From contig NZ_JABVED010000009.1 in the NCBI RefSeq assembly GCF_014323725.1, positions 124,001 through 188,000 of the forward strand: a stretch of DNA of 64,000 nt, given 5' to 3'. A model generated the notes under the pieces. It was not told the origin of the DNA. It did not search any database and saw nothing but the letters and a program-made list of their open reading frames with translations. Source of the DNA: Actinokineospora xionganensis (lineage in GTDB: Bacteria; Actinomycetota; Actinomycetes; Mycobacteriales; Pseudonocardiaceae). Positions 36,287 to 46,327 of this stretch are shown in pieces. The position numbers and the translations under genes were made by a program. Numbering within the stretch: position 1 is the stretch's first letter; the number at the start of each line of letters is the position of its first letter.

Positions 36287-37617
36287 GCACCCGTCCCCTG
36301 CACGCCGTCGAGTCCCTGGCCGGGGACCTGCGCGCCTGGCTGCCCGCCCAGCGCTGGTTCGCGGCGAAGGGCACCGACCTGACCGACGTCTTCGTCGAGC
36401 GCGCGGTGATGCTGGCCGACGGCGACCCGGCGCTGGTGCACGCACTGATCGACGCCGACGGCGAGCGCTACCAACTGCTCATCGGAGTCCGCGACGACCC
36501 GCCCGAGCACCTGCACCACTGCGTGATCGGCAGGCTCGGCGAGTCCTACGCCTACGACGCCACCCAGGACGGTGAGCTGATGGCCGGGCTGCTCGCCCTG
36601 CTCGACGCCGGGGCCGACCATGGCGGCATCCACTGGACCAAGGAGCCCGACGTCGAGCTGGTCACGGGGCTGCGCGCGCGGCCGATCGGCGTCGAGCAGA
36701 GCAACACCTCGATCGTGTTCGGCTACCACTACATCCTCAAGCTGTTCCGCCGTCCCGGCCCGCGGCCAAACCGCGACGTCGAGCTGCACCGGGCGCTGCA
36801 CCGGGTGGGCAGCGCACAGATCGCCGACCCGATCGCGGTCGTCGAGGACGACGAGCTGGTGTTCGGGTTCGCCCAGCGCTACCTGGCCGACGCCGCCGAG
36901 GGGTGGGCGACGGCCACGGCCAGCGTCCGCGACCTGCTGGCCGAGGGCGACCTGCACGCGGGCGAGGTCGGCGGCGACTTCGCGGGCGAGTCCTCTCGGC
37001 TCGGCATGGCGGTGGCCCAGGTCCACGCGGACCTGGCCGCGACCATGGGCACGGAGGTGGTCAGCCCCGACCGGCTCACGGAGGCCGTGGAGGTGATGCA
37101 CGGCAGGCTCGACGCCGTCACCGCCGAGGTTCCCGAGCTGGCCGAGTTCGAGCCGATGCTGCGCGCGGCCTTCGACGCCGTCCGCCATCTGCGCGAGAGC
37201 CAGCCGATCCAGCAGATCCACGGGGACCTGCACCTGGGCCAGGTGCTGCGCACGGCCACCGGCTGGGTGCTGATCGATTTCGAGGGCGAGCCCGCCGCGC
37301 TGGCGACCGACCGGGCGAAGACCAGGTCACCGCTGCGCGACGTCGCGGGCATGCTGAGGTCCTTCGATTACGCCGCGTTCGCCCTGCTCGGGGCCGACGA
37401 CGACCACCAGCGGACCACCCGGGCGACCGAGTGGAGCGACCGCAATCGTGCGTCTTTCTGCGAGGGCTACGCCTCGGTGGCCGGGGCCGACCCGCGCGAC
37501 CAGGCGGTGCTCCTGCGGGCGTTCGAGCTGGACAAAGCCGTCTACGAGGTGGCCTACGAACACCGCAACCGGCCCGACTGGGTGCGGGTACCACTGACCG
37601 CATTGCGCCGAACTTGA
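36283..37617 (+). CDS. mak: maltokinase
   Basis: 444 residues of the Pep2/Mak aminoglycoside-kinase-like fold. An N-terminal cap ([11 protein letters not shown], typical of maltokinases) is followed by the kinase core with [12 protein letters not shown] (catalytic D315) and LIDFEGEP (metal-binding D332). It makes maltose-1-phosphate from maltose and ATP for GlgE. It starts at a TTG that overlaps the treS stop (TTGA). A TnpB-type insertion element begins directly after its stop codon, separating it from the glgB unit with which it is commonly linked. Confidence 0.93.
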
Positions 37618-37679
37618 CTTCCTCCCCGCCGCAAGGCCGGGGATTCCAAGAGCGACTACCGCACGAGGAGATAGTCGCT
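37618..37679 (-). ncRNA. possible 3' part of the TnpB guide RNA (omega RNA)
   Basis: TnpB elements make an RNA from the end of tnpB through the right end. Here two stems fit that pattern: an exact 8-bp stem 37651-37658/37672-37679 overlapping the tnpB stop, and the terminal hairpin at 37624-37642. Minus-strand bases beyond 37618, inside maltokinase, would be the guide. Inferred from structure only, and the protein gene is frameshifted. Confidence 0.35.
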
Positions 37680-38847
37680 TTGAGGTTCACGGTTCGTGGG
37701 CTCACCCAACGGCGGGCCTCCCCGTGCGGTCACGGCATGCCCTGCCGCGATTCGAATATTCAGCGCCGCGTTCACATCGGCGTTGCAGGCGAAACCACAG
37801 GACCGGCACCGGAAGACGGCTTGGCTCTCGCGCGCCTCCCGATCCACGACCCCGCACGCCGAACAACGCTGACTGGTGAAACGCGAATCGACCTTCACCA
37901 CCCGCTCCGGAGCCTTCTGCCCCAGCCGAGTCACGAGCAGGCCCCACCCATTGACCAGTGCCCCGGTTCAGGCCCGTCTTCTGCCGCACACCCCGACCGG
38001 GTGCCTCGACCGTGACCTTCGCCGATCGGGTCATGTTGGCGATCTTGAGGTCCTCCACCGCGATCACATCGAACTCCCGGGCCAGACGGGTGCTGGTCTT
38101 CTCCACCCAGTCCTTGCGCCGGTCGGCCTCGCGGGCCATGAGCTTCGCTATCGCAGTCTTGACCTTGCCGCGCCGGCTGGAACCGCGTTGGGCCCGGGCA
38201 AGCTTGCGTTTCAGCCGTAAGAGCCGAGCCATTTCGGCACCGCGCAACGCCGGTACAGACAGCAGTTCCCCGGTGGACAACGCGGCCGAAATCACGACAC
38301 CGCGATCCACACCCACCACCGCACCCGTGCCCGGTCCGGCGATGGGTTCAGGCACCGCGGTAAACGCCACGTGCCAACGACCCGCCCGGTCCCGGGTGAC
38401 GCGGTAGGACTTCACCCCGTAGGGGATCGCGCGCGACCAGCGGAACCGTACCCAACCGACCTTCGGGATCCGCACCTCACCGACCTTGCGCGAAACACGG
38501 CGCACATCGCCTGCCGTGACCGCCACGATCCGGAAGCCCTCGCTCCGTCCGCGCTTTCGCCAAGTGGGCCGCCGGTGGGTTCGGCCGAAGAAGTTCGCCA
38601 TGGCCTGGTCGAAGTCCTTCAACGCCTGCTGCTGAACAATCACCGACCCGGCCGCCAACCACGGGTTCGCTGCCCGAGCTTGCGTCAACTGGCGGCACTG
38701 CTCGGTGTACCCAGGCGCCGCCCTGCGATCCGGTCGCCAATGCGCGTGCTGCTCCACGGCTAGATTCCACACGTATCGGGCATGTGCGCAGTGCTCCAGC
38801 AGCGCCCGCTCCTGCGCGGGAGTCGGCTGAAGACGGAACCTGGGCAT
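37656..38847 (-). pseudogene. tnpB: tnpB, RNA-guided nuclease of IS605 type, with one frameshift
   Basis: The reading frame starts ATG at 38847 (MPRFRLQPTPAQERALLEHC, a standard TnpB opening). It carries RuvC residues D181 (VVGVDRGV) and E265 (IAVEDLKI) and runs to TGLNRG. At about 37959 the frame breaks; the next frame supplies NGWGLLVTRLGQKAPERVVKV, the zinc finger CSACG..CRSCG and the third RuvC Asp in CNADVNAALNI. Restoring the usual family spacing (one more residue) needs two lost bases. All catalytic and zinc residues remain, so this is recent decay, a sequence error, or less likely recoding. Confidence 0.8.
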
Positions 38848-39062
38848 GCCGAGCAACCTACCGATCACCACCGACAAACCCTGGGACGAAGGTGAGACCA
38901 CTGCTCGGGCCGCCCAGGTCATGGCCCCTGCGGGAGGCGATTCCTCTCCAGCGGGGACACCTCGGCATTCAAGAGAGCTCCTCGTGAGGTTTCGGCGGGA
39001 CCCGAACGTGGCTAACCTGATCGACAAGGCGTGATGCGACGACCAGGATCGAGGTGGCCTGC

Positions 39063-39491
39063 ATGCGGATCTCCGATGTGTTGCGTGTCAAAGGTGCGAA
39101 GGTGGCCACGGTCGATCCTGGGACGTCGGTGGCCGGGCTGATCAGAGCGCTGGCCGAGCACAACGTCGGCGCCCTCGTGGTGGTCGACGCCGACTCGGTC
39201 GTCGGGATCGTCTCCGAGCGCGACATCGTGCGCAGGCTCGATGAGCGCGGCGGCGATCTGCTGAACGCGACCGTGGCTGACATCATGACTATGGACGTGT
39301 TCACCTGTGGTCCGGAGGAGAGCGTCGACGCCCTCGCCGAGACCATGACCGACCGCCGGATCCGCCACATGCCAGTGGTGGTCGAGGGCAAGCTCGTCGG
39401 CATCGTCAGCATCGGCGACGTCGTGAAGACCCGCATCAGCCAGTTGGAGACCGCCCGCGACCAGCTCCAGTCCTACATAGCCCAAGGGTGA
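39063..39491 (+). CDS. two-CBS-domain protein
   Basis: 142 residues made of a CBS pair: [42 protein letters not shown] / [13 protein letters not shown] and [52 protein letters not shown]. Such stand-alone pairs bind adenine nucleotides or SAM and act as energy sensors. GAGGTGG five bases before the ATG at 39063 favours this start over the GTG at 39054. It ends four bases before glgB, so the two genes should be co-translated, suggesting regulation of glucan branching by nucleotide level. Confidence 0.9.
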   Translation: MRISDVLRVKGAKVATVDPGTSVAGLIRALAEHNVGALVVVDADSVVGIVSERDIVRRLDERGGDLLNATVADIMTMDVFTCGPEESVDALAETMTDRRIRHMPVVVEGKLVGIVSIGDVVKTRISQLETARDQLQSYIAQG

Positions 39492-39495
39492 CCTT

Positions 39496-41646
39496 TTGGC
39501 TTCAGAGATCGAGCGCCTTCTCGCAGGCGCGCACCACGATCCCCATTCGGTGCTAGGCGTCCATCCGGACCCGAGCAGACCAGGAGGGGCGGTGGTGCGG
39601 ACACTGCGTCCGCACGCCACCGCCGTGACCGCCCTGGTCGGGCCGGACAGACACGACCTGGCGGAGATCGCGGAAGGGCTGTTCGAGTCCGAGCTGCCCG
39701 CGCTGCCCGACGAGTACCGGCTCGAGATCGGCTATGGCGAGGACACGCGCGTCGTGGACGACCCGTACCGCTGGCTGCCCACCCTCGGCGAACTGGACCT
39801 CCACCTGTTCGGCGAGGGCAGGCACGAGCGGCTGTGGGAGATCCTCGGCGCGCACCCGCGCTCCTACGACACCCCGCTCGGCACGGTCACCGGCACCTCG
39901 TTCGCGGTGTGGGCGCCGACCGCGCGCGGGGTGCGGGTGTGTGGCGACTTCGACGGCTGGGACGGCCGGGCGACGCCGATGCGCTCGCTGGGCTCCTCCG
40001 GCGTGTGGGAGCTGTTCATTCCCGGGGTCGAGCCCGGCACGCGCTACAAGTTCCGCATCCACGGCGCGGACGGGGCGTGGCACGAGAAGGCCGACCCGAT
40101 GGCCTTCGCCACGGAGCTCCCGCCCGCGACCGCGTCCGTGGTGTCCACATCGGACTATGAGTGGACCGACGCGGACTGGCTGGCGACCCGGGACGCCACC
40201 GACTGGAGCGCGGCGCCGATGAGCGTCTACGAGGTGCACCTCGGCTCATGGCGTCAGGGCTTGAACTACCGCGATCTCGCCGTGCACCTCGGCGACTACC
40301 TCGTCGAGCACAACTTCACCCATGTGGAGCTGCTGCCGGTGGCCGAGCACCCGTTCGGCGGGTCCTGGGGCTACCAGGTCACCTCGTACTACGCGCCGAC
40401 CGCCAGGTTCGGCACCCCCGACGAGTTCCGCCACTTCGTCGACGAACTGCACAAGCGCGGCATCGGCGTGCTGGTCGACTGGGTGCCCGCGCACTTCCCG
40501 CGCGACATCTGGGCGCTCGCCCGGTTCGACGGCGGTCCCCTCTACGAACACAGCGACCCACGCCGCGGCGAGCAGCCCGACTGGGGCACGCTGGTGTTCG
40601 ACTTCGGCCGCCCCGAGGTCCGCAATTTCCTCGTGGCCAACGCGCTGTACTGGATCGAGGAGTTCCACATCGACGGCCTGCGGGTCGACGCGGTGGCCTC
40701 GATGCTCTACCTCGACTACTCGCGCAAGGACGGTGAGTGGCTGCCCAACATCCACGGCGGCCGGGAGAACCTCGACGCGGTGAAGTTCCTGCAGGAGCTC
40801 AACGCGACCGTCTACAAGCACCACCCCGGCACCTTGATGATCGCCGAGGAGTCCACCGCGTGGCCGGGCGTGACCAGGCCGACGCACCTGGGCGGGCTCG
40901 GGTTCGGGTTCAAGTGGAACATGGGGTGGATGAACGACACGCTGCGCTACATCGGGCACGACCCGGTGCACCGCGCGTTCCACCACAACGAGATGACGTT
41001 CTCGCTGATGTACGCGTGGAGCGAGAACTTCGTCCTGCCGCTGTCGCACGACGAGGTCGTGCACGGCAAGGGTTCACTGTGGACCCGGATGCCCGGCGAC
41101 GACTGGAACAAGGCCGCGGGCCTGCGCGCGCTGCTGGCCTACATGTGGGCGCACCCGGGCAAGCAGCTGCTGTTCATGGGCTGCGAGTTCGGCCAGGTCC
41201 GCGAGTGGTCGGAAAACCGCTCCCTGGACTGGGAGCTGACCGGCGAGCGGCTGCACGGCGGCGTGCAGGCCCTGGTGTCCGACATGAACGCCGTCTACCG
41301 CGACCAGCCCGCGCTCTACGCCGACGACACCCGGCCCGAAGGCTTCTCGTGGATCGATGCCAACGACTCGGCGGGCAACGTGCTCAGCTTCGCCCGCCGC
41401 TGCGGTGAACACGAGCTGGTGTGCGTCGCGAACTTCTCCGGCGCACCCCACCACGACTACCGCGTCGGCATGCCGCGCGCGGGCCGGTGGCGCGAAGTGC
41501 TCAACACCGACGCCACCGGATACGGCGGCTCCGGCGTCGGCAACCACGGCGGCGTCGAGGCCACGGCGACACCCTGGCACGGCCGTCCGGCGTCGGCGGT
41601 CCTGCAGCTCCCGCCGCAGGGCGTCGTCTGGTTCACACCCGAGTAG
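39496..41646 (+). CDS. glgB: 1,4-alpha-glucan branching enzyme, GH13_9
   Basis: 716 residues from a TTG start four bases after the CBS gene. An N-terminal N1 module ([24 protein letters not shown]) is followed by a CBM48 module ([25 protein letters not shown]) and the catalytic barrel with D398 ([16 protein letters not shown]), E451 ([10 protein letters not shown]) and D519 ([11 protein letters not shown]), then a C-terminal beta domain. It forms alpha-1,6 branches in the glucan made by GlgE. M. tuberculosis glgB (Rv1326c) is likewise beside glgE. No signal peptide. Confidence 0.96.
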   Translation: MASEIERLLAGAHHDPHSVLGVHPDPSRPGGAVVRTLRPHATAVTALVGPDRHDLAEIAEGLFESELPALPDEYRLEIGYGEDTRVVDDPYRWLPTLGELDLHLFGEGRHERLWEILGAHPRSYDTPLGTVTGTSFAVWAPTARGVRVCGDFDGWDGRATPMRSLGSSGVWELFIPGVEPGTRYKFRIHGADGAWHEKADPMAFATELPPATASVVSTSDYEWTDADWLATRDATDWSAAPMSVYEVHLGSWRQGLNYRDLAVHLGDYLVEHNFTHVELLPVAEHPFGGSWGYQVTSYYAPTARFGTPDEFRHFVDELHKRGIGVLVDWVPAHFPRDIWALARFDGGPLYEHSDPRRGEQPDWGTLVFDFGRPEVRNFLVANALYWIEEFHIDGLRVDAVASMLYLDYSRKDGEWLPNIHGGRENLDAVKFLQELNATVYKHHPGTLMIAEESTAWPGVTRPTHLGGLGFGFKWNMGWMNDTLRYIGHDPVHRAFHHNEMTFSLMYAWSENFVLPLSHDEVVHGKGSLWTRMPGDDWNKAAGLRALLAYMWAHPGKQLLFMGCEFGQVREWSENRSLDWELTGERLHGGVQALVSDMNAVYRDQPALYADDTRPEGFSWIDANDSAGNVLSFARRCGEHELVCVANFSGAPHHDYRVGMPRAGRWREVLNTDATGYGGSGVGNHGGVEATATPWHGRPASAVLQLPPQGVVWFTPE

Positions 41647-41691
41647 CCGGTTCATCGTTCGCCTGGTGCGCGGCTCAGGCACACTGGGCTG

Positions 41692-43101
41692 GTGCGCCTG
41701 CCCATCGCTGTTGGTCGACCCGTTCCGGTGCTGTTGGCATTGGCTCTGGCCGCGACGGTCACGGCGTGCACGAGCGCGATCCCGGGAAAGGCCACCAGCC
41801 AGGGTTCCGTGGTCTCCCGAGAGGACCCGAACCAGCCGGGCGGGGTCGATCCGTCCTTCGTGGAGAACACCGACAACGGTGAGATCGACCGGCTCGCCGC
41901 GACGGTGATCACCGATGTGCGGACCTACTGGACCGAGCAGTTCCCGAAGACGTTCGGCGAGGAGTTCAACGACCTCAAGGGCGGCTATTTCTCCGTCGAC
42001 ACCGCCGACGCCGACAGCGACGCGCCACCGTGCGCGGACAAGGCCGACGAGGTGGAGGGCAACGCCTTCTACTGCCCGACAGCCGACGTCATCGCCTGGG
42101 ACCGGGCCGCGCTGCTGCCGGTGCTGCGCGACCGGTTCGGCGAGGCGGCGGTGATGCTGGTGCTCGCCCACGAGATGGGCCACGCGGTGCAGAACCGCAC
42201 GGGCGTCGGCCTCGACGCGCGCAAGGCGAACCCGAGCAAGTTCCCGACGATCCTGATCGAGGCGATGGCCGACTGCTACGCCGGTTCGTTCGTCCGCTGG
42301 GTCGCCGACGGCAAGGCCAAGCACCTGAACATCGCCAAGGAGCGGCTGGACTCGGCGCTGGAGTCGCTCATCAGCTTCCGCGACCCGATCGGCACCGAGC
42401 AGACCGACCGCGGCGCGCACGGCGACGCCTTCGACCGGGTGTCGGCGTTCCAGGACGGCTACGAGAAGGGCGTCGACCTGTGCGCCAAGATGACGGTCGA
42501 CAACCGCACGTTCACCCTGAGCGGGTTCATCGACGCCGGTGACCAGGCGCGCGGCGGGAACCTGCGGTTCGACCAGATCGTGCAGTCGATCTCGCCCGGG
42601 CTCAACACGTACTTCTCCACCCTGATGACCAAGTCGGGCAAGACCTGGGTCGAGCCGAAGATCACGACGGTCGACGACGCGCCCGAGTGCGGGGGCGGCG
42701 AGCAGGGGCCCGTCGCGTTCTGCGGGGACGGCGGGGCCCTGGAGATGGACGGCAAGAAGGAGCTGCCGGAGATCCACATCGAGATCGGCGACTACGCGAC
42801 CGGCGCGCTGCTCGCGAGCCGCTACGGGCTGGCCGCGCTCGCCGCGGCGGGCAAGCCCGTGGAGGGGCCCGACGCCCAGCGCTCGGCGGTGTGCCTGGCC
42901 GGGTCGTTCACCGGGTCCCTGTTCAGCGCGGAGCAGCGCTTCCTGTCCCCCGGCGATCTCGACGAGGCCATCCAGGTACTCCTCGACTACGACTACGCCG
43001 CCCGCGACGCCAAGGGCGACGCGATCGACGCGGGCTTCGACCGGGTGATCGCCTTCCGCGAAGGCTTCACCGGAGGCGGCGAGAAGTGCGGCCTGAGCTG
43101 A
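41692..43101 (+). CDS. putative zinc metallopeptidase lipoprotein, neutral zinc peptidase family
   Basis: 469 residues from a GTG. Lipoprotein signal with a lipobox ending in C26 (TVTAC), so anchored outside the membrane. The HExxH zinc motif is H160-H164 (LAHEMGHAVQ), with E190 in IEAMADCYAGS as likely third ligand. The pattern YWTEQF..AFYCP..IAWDR..AHEMGHAVQ..ADCYAGS is that of the YpfJ-type neutral zinc metallopeptidase family (PF04228). An unusual C-terminal half (from about 270) repeats a similar GFDRVIAFREGF ending. A -10-like CACACT lies six bases before the start. Followed by a paralogue at 43208. Confidence 0.85.
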   Translation: MRLPIAVGRPVPVLLALALAATVTACTSAIPGKATSQGSVVSREDPNQPGGVDPSFVENTDNGEIDRLAATVITDVRTYWTEQFPKTFGEEFNDLKGGYFSVDTADADSDAPPCADKADEVEGNAFYCPTADVIAWDRAALLPVLRDRFGEAAVMLVLAHEMGHAVQNRTGVGLDARKANPSKFPTILIEAMADCYAGSFVRWVADGKAKHLNIAKERLDSALESLISFRDPIGTEQTDRGAHGDAFDRVSAFQDGYEKGVDLCAKMTVDNRTFTLSGFIDAGDQARGGNLRFDQIVQSISPGLNTYFSTLMTKSGKTWVEPKITTVDDAPECGGGEQGPVAFCGDGGALEMDGKKELPEIHIEIGDYATGALLASRYGLAALAAAGKPVEGPDAQRSAVCLAGSFTGSLFSAEQRFLSPGDLDEAIQVLLDYDYAARDAKGDAIDAGFDRVIAFREGFTGGGEKCGLS

Positions 43102-43207
43102 AAAGGGCGGATCACCGCACGGTGGTTCGGACTCGGCAGTAGGGTGCAGCCAGGATGGACTGCCAGGTCCCCGGGGCCGGCGCGAGTTGAAGTGTGGGGA
43201 ATGACGG

Positions 43208-44671
43208 GTGCGTATCAGAGTCGCGTTGGCGCTCACCGCCGCGGTGATCATGGCAGCTCAGGTCGGCGGCTGCGCGGGCAAGCCGATCACCGGCAAGGCA
43301 CGCGCCGTCGGTGAGATCGACGCGGGCACCGCGGCGGGCATCCCGATCGACAACAGCCGCCCCAGCGGACCGAAGCAGGGCGTCGAGGACGCGAAGTTCC
43401 CGGTGGAGAACGCCGACAACGGCGAGATGGACCGCCTGGCGATGAACGCCGTGAGCGACATCTACGACTACTGGGCCGAGAAGATGCCCGCCGAGTTCGA
43501 GGGTCAGAAGTTCGAGCCGCTGCACCGACTGGTGTCCTACGACTCCAACGGCAAGCCCGTGAAGGTCTGCAACACCTCGACGGCGAAGCTGGTCAACGCC
43601 TTCTACTGCAGCCTCGACGACAGCGTGGCGTGGGACCGCGGTGTGCTGCTGCCGATGCTGGACAAGCAGTTCGGGCCGATGTCGGTGGTGACGGTGCTCG
43701 CCCACGAGATGGGCCACGCCGTGCAGTTCCGCCTGGGCGCGAAGAGCAACGTCAACCGAAGCACGCCGACGATCATCAAGGAACAGCAGGCCGACTGCTA
43801 CACCGGTTCGTTCTTCCGGCACGTCGCCGAGGGCAAGGCCAAGCACTTCGACATCAACGTGGGCGACGGCCTCAACCAGGTCCTCGCCACGATGTTCTTC
43901 ATCCGCGACCCGGCGGGCGAGTCGGCGAACAAGCAGGGCGCCCACGGTCTGGCCTTCGACCGCGTCTTCGCGTTCCAGGCGGGCTTCACCGAGGGCCCGC
44001 GCCGCTGCGCGAAGATGAACCAGGACGAGATCAACAGCCGCATCGCCGAGAAGGAACGCGACCCGCAGGACAAGCAAGCAGGCGGCCAGGTCGAGATCAG
44101 CGACAAGCGGATCATGACCAAGCTCGAGGAGAGCCTCGCCGAGGCGTTCAAGCGCACCGGCGCCGCGATGCCGAAGATCAAGGACAACGGCGCCACGTGC
44201 GCCGACGGCTCGTCCACCCCGCCCGCGACCTACTGCCCGGACGAGAACATCGTCGCCATCGATCTCGCCGCGCTGAAGAAGATCGCGACGCCGCCCAAGC
44301 GCGGCGAACCCGGCCTCGACACCGGCATCGGCGACTTCGCGGCGTTCGCTGAGATCGCCTCCCGGTACTCGCTGGCGATCCAGAAGTCGGTGGGCGCGTC
44401 GCTCGAGGGCGACAAGGCGGGCCTGCGCACCGCCTGCCTGACCGGGGCGTGGGCGGCCTTCACCGTCGACAAGACACCCAACGACGGCGACGAGAAACTC
44501 CACATCGCGGTGGGCGACCTCGACGAGGCGGTGGCCGAACTGCTGCTGGAGAAGAGCCTCATCGCCGCCGACGCCAAGGGCAAGCACGTCCCCTCCGGCT
44601 TCGCCCGGGTGGAAGCCTTCCGCGTCGGCTACTTCGACGGCGACAAGGGCTGCGCCAACCAGTTCAGCTGA
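43208..44671 (+). CDS. second zinc metallopeptidase lipoprotein, paralogue of the preceding gene
   Basis: 487 residues from a GTG, with a lipoprotein signal ending at C22 (QVGGC) followed by AGKPITGKA, similar to the first paralogue's TSAIPGKAT. HEMGH is at 166-170 with EQQADCYTGS after it. The two proteins align along their full length (ENADNGEMDRLA..YDYW, NAFYCSLDDSVAWDR, AHGLAFDRVFAFQAGF), so this is a tandem duplication that has since diverged, most in the region 280-330. Both keep the zinc site and so are probably active. A clean hairpin terminator follows. Confidence 0.85.
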   Translation: MRIRVALALTAAVIMAAQVGGCAGKPITGKARAVGEIDAGTAAGIPIDNSRPSGPKQGVEDAKFPVENADNGEMDRLAMNAVSDIYDYWAEKMPAEFEGQKFEPLHRLVSYDSNGKPVKVCNTSTAKLVNAFYCSLDDSVAWDRGVLLPMLDKQFGPMSVVTVLAHEMGHAVQFRLGAKSNVNRSTPTIIKEQQADCYTGSFFRHVAEGKAKHFDINVGDGLNQVLATMFFIRDPAGESANKQGAHGLAFDRVFAFQAGFTEGPRRCAKMNQDEINSRIAEKERDPQDKQAGGQVEISDKRIMTKLEESLAEAFKRTGAAMPKIKDNGATCADGSSTPPATYCPDENIVAIDLAALKKIATPPKRGEPGLDTGIGDFAAFAEIASRYSLAIQKSVGASLEGDKAGLRTACLTGAWAAFTVDKTPNDGDEKLHIAVGDLDEAVAELLLEKSLIAADAKGKHVPSGFARVEAFRVGYFDGDKGCANQFS

Positions 44672-44681
44672 CCCGACGCTT

Positions 44682-44725
44682 CGCGAACGGCCTGCCGGTG
44701 ATCCGCACCGGCAGGCCGTTTCGCG
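44682..44725 (+). terminator. hairpin terminator after the metallopeptidase pair
   Basis: Arms 44682-44700 and 44706-44725 pair over 19 bp with one bulged base and a 5-nt loop, followed by TTTCGG. Confidence 0.85.
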
Positions 44726-44889
44726 TTTCGGTGCCGCGAGCAGAATCTGACCACATCTTGTATGAAGATGTCCATTATTCCGAGTTTTCAGTCATCTCTT
44801 GACAGCACCGCCCCAAGGTCGACAAAGTCGGGGCCGTCCCTACCGCCGCGAGCCGAGCGCGAAACACGTGACTGAGGAGTGGTGCCCCC

Positions 44890-46269
44890 ATGCCCGAAAT
44901 GCCCCCTGTCTCCCGACGATCGCTCCTTGGCGGCCTGGCCGCGGGCGGCGCGCTCACCGCGCTGGGCGGCGCCGCGCAGGCGCAGGGCGCGGCGGAACCG
45001 GCCCGCGAGCGCGGTCAGACCACGATGATCGGCACGCCCTTCGAGCCGCACCGCACGGTGCGGGTCGGCGTGATCGGGCTCGGCAACCGCGGCATGGGGA
45101 TGCTCAGCGGCTGGGCGGCCGTGCCCGGCTGTGTCGTGACAGCGGTGTGCGACGTGCGCGCGGACCGCGCCACCCGCGCCGCCGACCGGCTCGTGGCGTT
45201 GGGCAAGCCGCGCCCAGCCGAGGTCACTTCCTTCCAGCGCCTGGTGGACCGCGACGACGTGGACTTCGTCTACATCGCCACGCCCTGGGAATTCCACTAC
45301 ACACAAGGGAAAGCGGCGCTGGTCGCGGGCAAGCACGTCGGCGTCGAACTGCCGATCGCCACCGAGACCGCGCAGCTGTGGGACCTCGTCAACACCTCGG
45401 AGATCACCCGCAAGCACCTGTTGCTGATGGAGAACTGCAGCTACGGGCGCAACGAGTTGGCGATGCTCAAGATGGCCCACCAGGGACGCTTCGGCGAGAT
45501 CACCAACGGACACGGCGGCTACCTGCACGACCTGCGCTCGCTGCTGTTCTCCGACACGTACTACACCGACGCCTGGCGGCGGAAGTGGCACACGCGCAGC
45601 GTCGCGAGCCTCTACCCGATGCACGGCCTGGCACCCATCGCGGCCTGCATGGACATCAACCGCGGCGACCGCATGACCACCCTGCGCGCGACAGCGACCG
45701 CCCCACGCGGCCTCGCCGACTACCGCGAACGCCACATCCCCAAGTCCCACCCGTCCTGGAACGAGACCTACGTCAACGGCGACCTGATCACCTGCCTGAT
45801 CGGCACCGAACACGGCCGGATAATCCGCGCTGAACACGATGTCAGCTCGCCACGGCCGTACAGCCGCATCAACAGCCTGGCGGGCACCCGCGGCATCGTC
45901 GAGGACTACCCGGCCCGCGTCTACCTCGAACCAGAGCACGGCAACCACGCCTGGCAGGACTTCCGCCCGTACCGCGACACCCACGACCACTGGCTGTGGA
46001 AGAAGATCGGCGACGACGCGGCCAACAACGGCGGCCACGGCGGGATGGACTACGTCCTGCAGTGGCGAATCGTGCAGCAGATGCGGGCGGGCTTGGTCCC
46101 CGACATCGACGTCTACGACTCGGCGGCGTGGTGCGCGGCCATCCCGCTGAGTGCGGTGTCGCTGCGGGCAGGCGGCAGGCCGGTGGGTGTCCCGGACTTC
46201 ACCCGAGGGCTCTGGTCCCGCCCCCGCGCGGGTCTTGATTCGCAACCGTCGGAAATGCCACCGGTGTAG
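44890..46269 (+). CDS. Tat-exported Gfo/Idh/MocA oxidoreductase, GH109-like
   Basis: 459 residues. A twin-arginine signal (SRRSLLGGLAAGGALTALGG, residues about 8-27) is followed by a Rossmann NAD-binding site VGVIGLGNRGMG, FVYIATPWEFHYTQGKAAL (EKP-like site reads ELPIA here) and a C-terminal NGGHGGMDYVLQW motif typical of GH109. GH109 enzymes hydrolyse alpha-N-acetylgalactosaminides by an NAD-dependent redox mechanism and are exported folded with the cofactor. The actual glycoside is not known; related exported family members may act on other sugars. The region upstream (44755-44810) is comparatively AT-rich and likely holds the promoter. Confidence 0.8.
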   Translation: MPEMPPVSRRSLLGGLAAGGALTALGGAAQAQGAAEPARERGQTTMIGTPFEPHRTVRVGVIGLGNRGMGMLSGWAAVPGCVVTAVCDVRADRATRAADRLVALGKPRPAEVTSFQRLVDRDDVDFVYIATPWEFHYTQGKAALVAGKHVGVELPIATETAQLWDLVNTSEITRKHLLLMENCSYGRNELAMLKMAHQGRFGEITNGHGGYLHDLRSLLFSDTYYTDAWRRKWHTRSVASLYPMHGLAPIAACMDINRGDRMTTLRATATAPRGLADYRERHIPKSHPSWNETYVNGDLITCLIGTEHGRIIRAEHDVSSPRPYSRINSLAGTRGIVEDYPARVYLEPEHGNHAWQDFRPYRDTHDHWLWKKIGDDAANNGGHGGMDYVLQWRIVQQMRAGLVPDIDVYDSAAWCAAIPLSAVSLRAGGRPVGVPDFTRGLWSRPRAGLDSQPSEMPPV

Positions 46270-46272
46270 ACG

Positions 46273-46311
46273 AAAAGCGCCGGTCGGGTGGATGAACCCG
46301 ACCGGCGCTTT
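46273..46311. terminator. bidirectional hairpin terminator
   Basis: A perfect 16-bp stem (46274-46289 with 46296-46311) with a 6-nt loop, flanked by A and T runs, between two convergent genes. Confidence 0.9.
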
Positions 46312-46327
46312 CGCATGTCTTCAGCGG

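Larger units (their letters stand above)
37618..38973 (-). mobile_element. TnpB-only IS200/IS605-type element (IS1341-like)
   Basis: The element runs on the minus strand. The right end is a GC-rich hairpin at 37624-37642 (CCCCGCC, loop GCAA, GGCCGGGG) that starts just after the maltokinase stop. The left end is taken near an imperfect hairpin at about 38928-38960, next to TTGAAT (minus strand, 38968-38973), which may be the target motif. There is no tnpA, so it would need a transposase supplied in trans. Both boundaries are estimates from structure; the right one is better supported. Confidence 0.65.

Noticed and set aside
37702-37955. First tnpB frame continuing past the break to 37702
   Set aside because: After TGLNRG the sequence loses all TnpB resemblance, while the other frame carries the zinc finger and last catalytic Asp, so this tail is out of frame.
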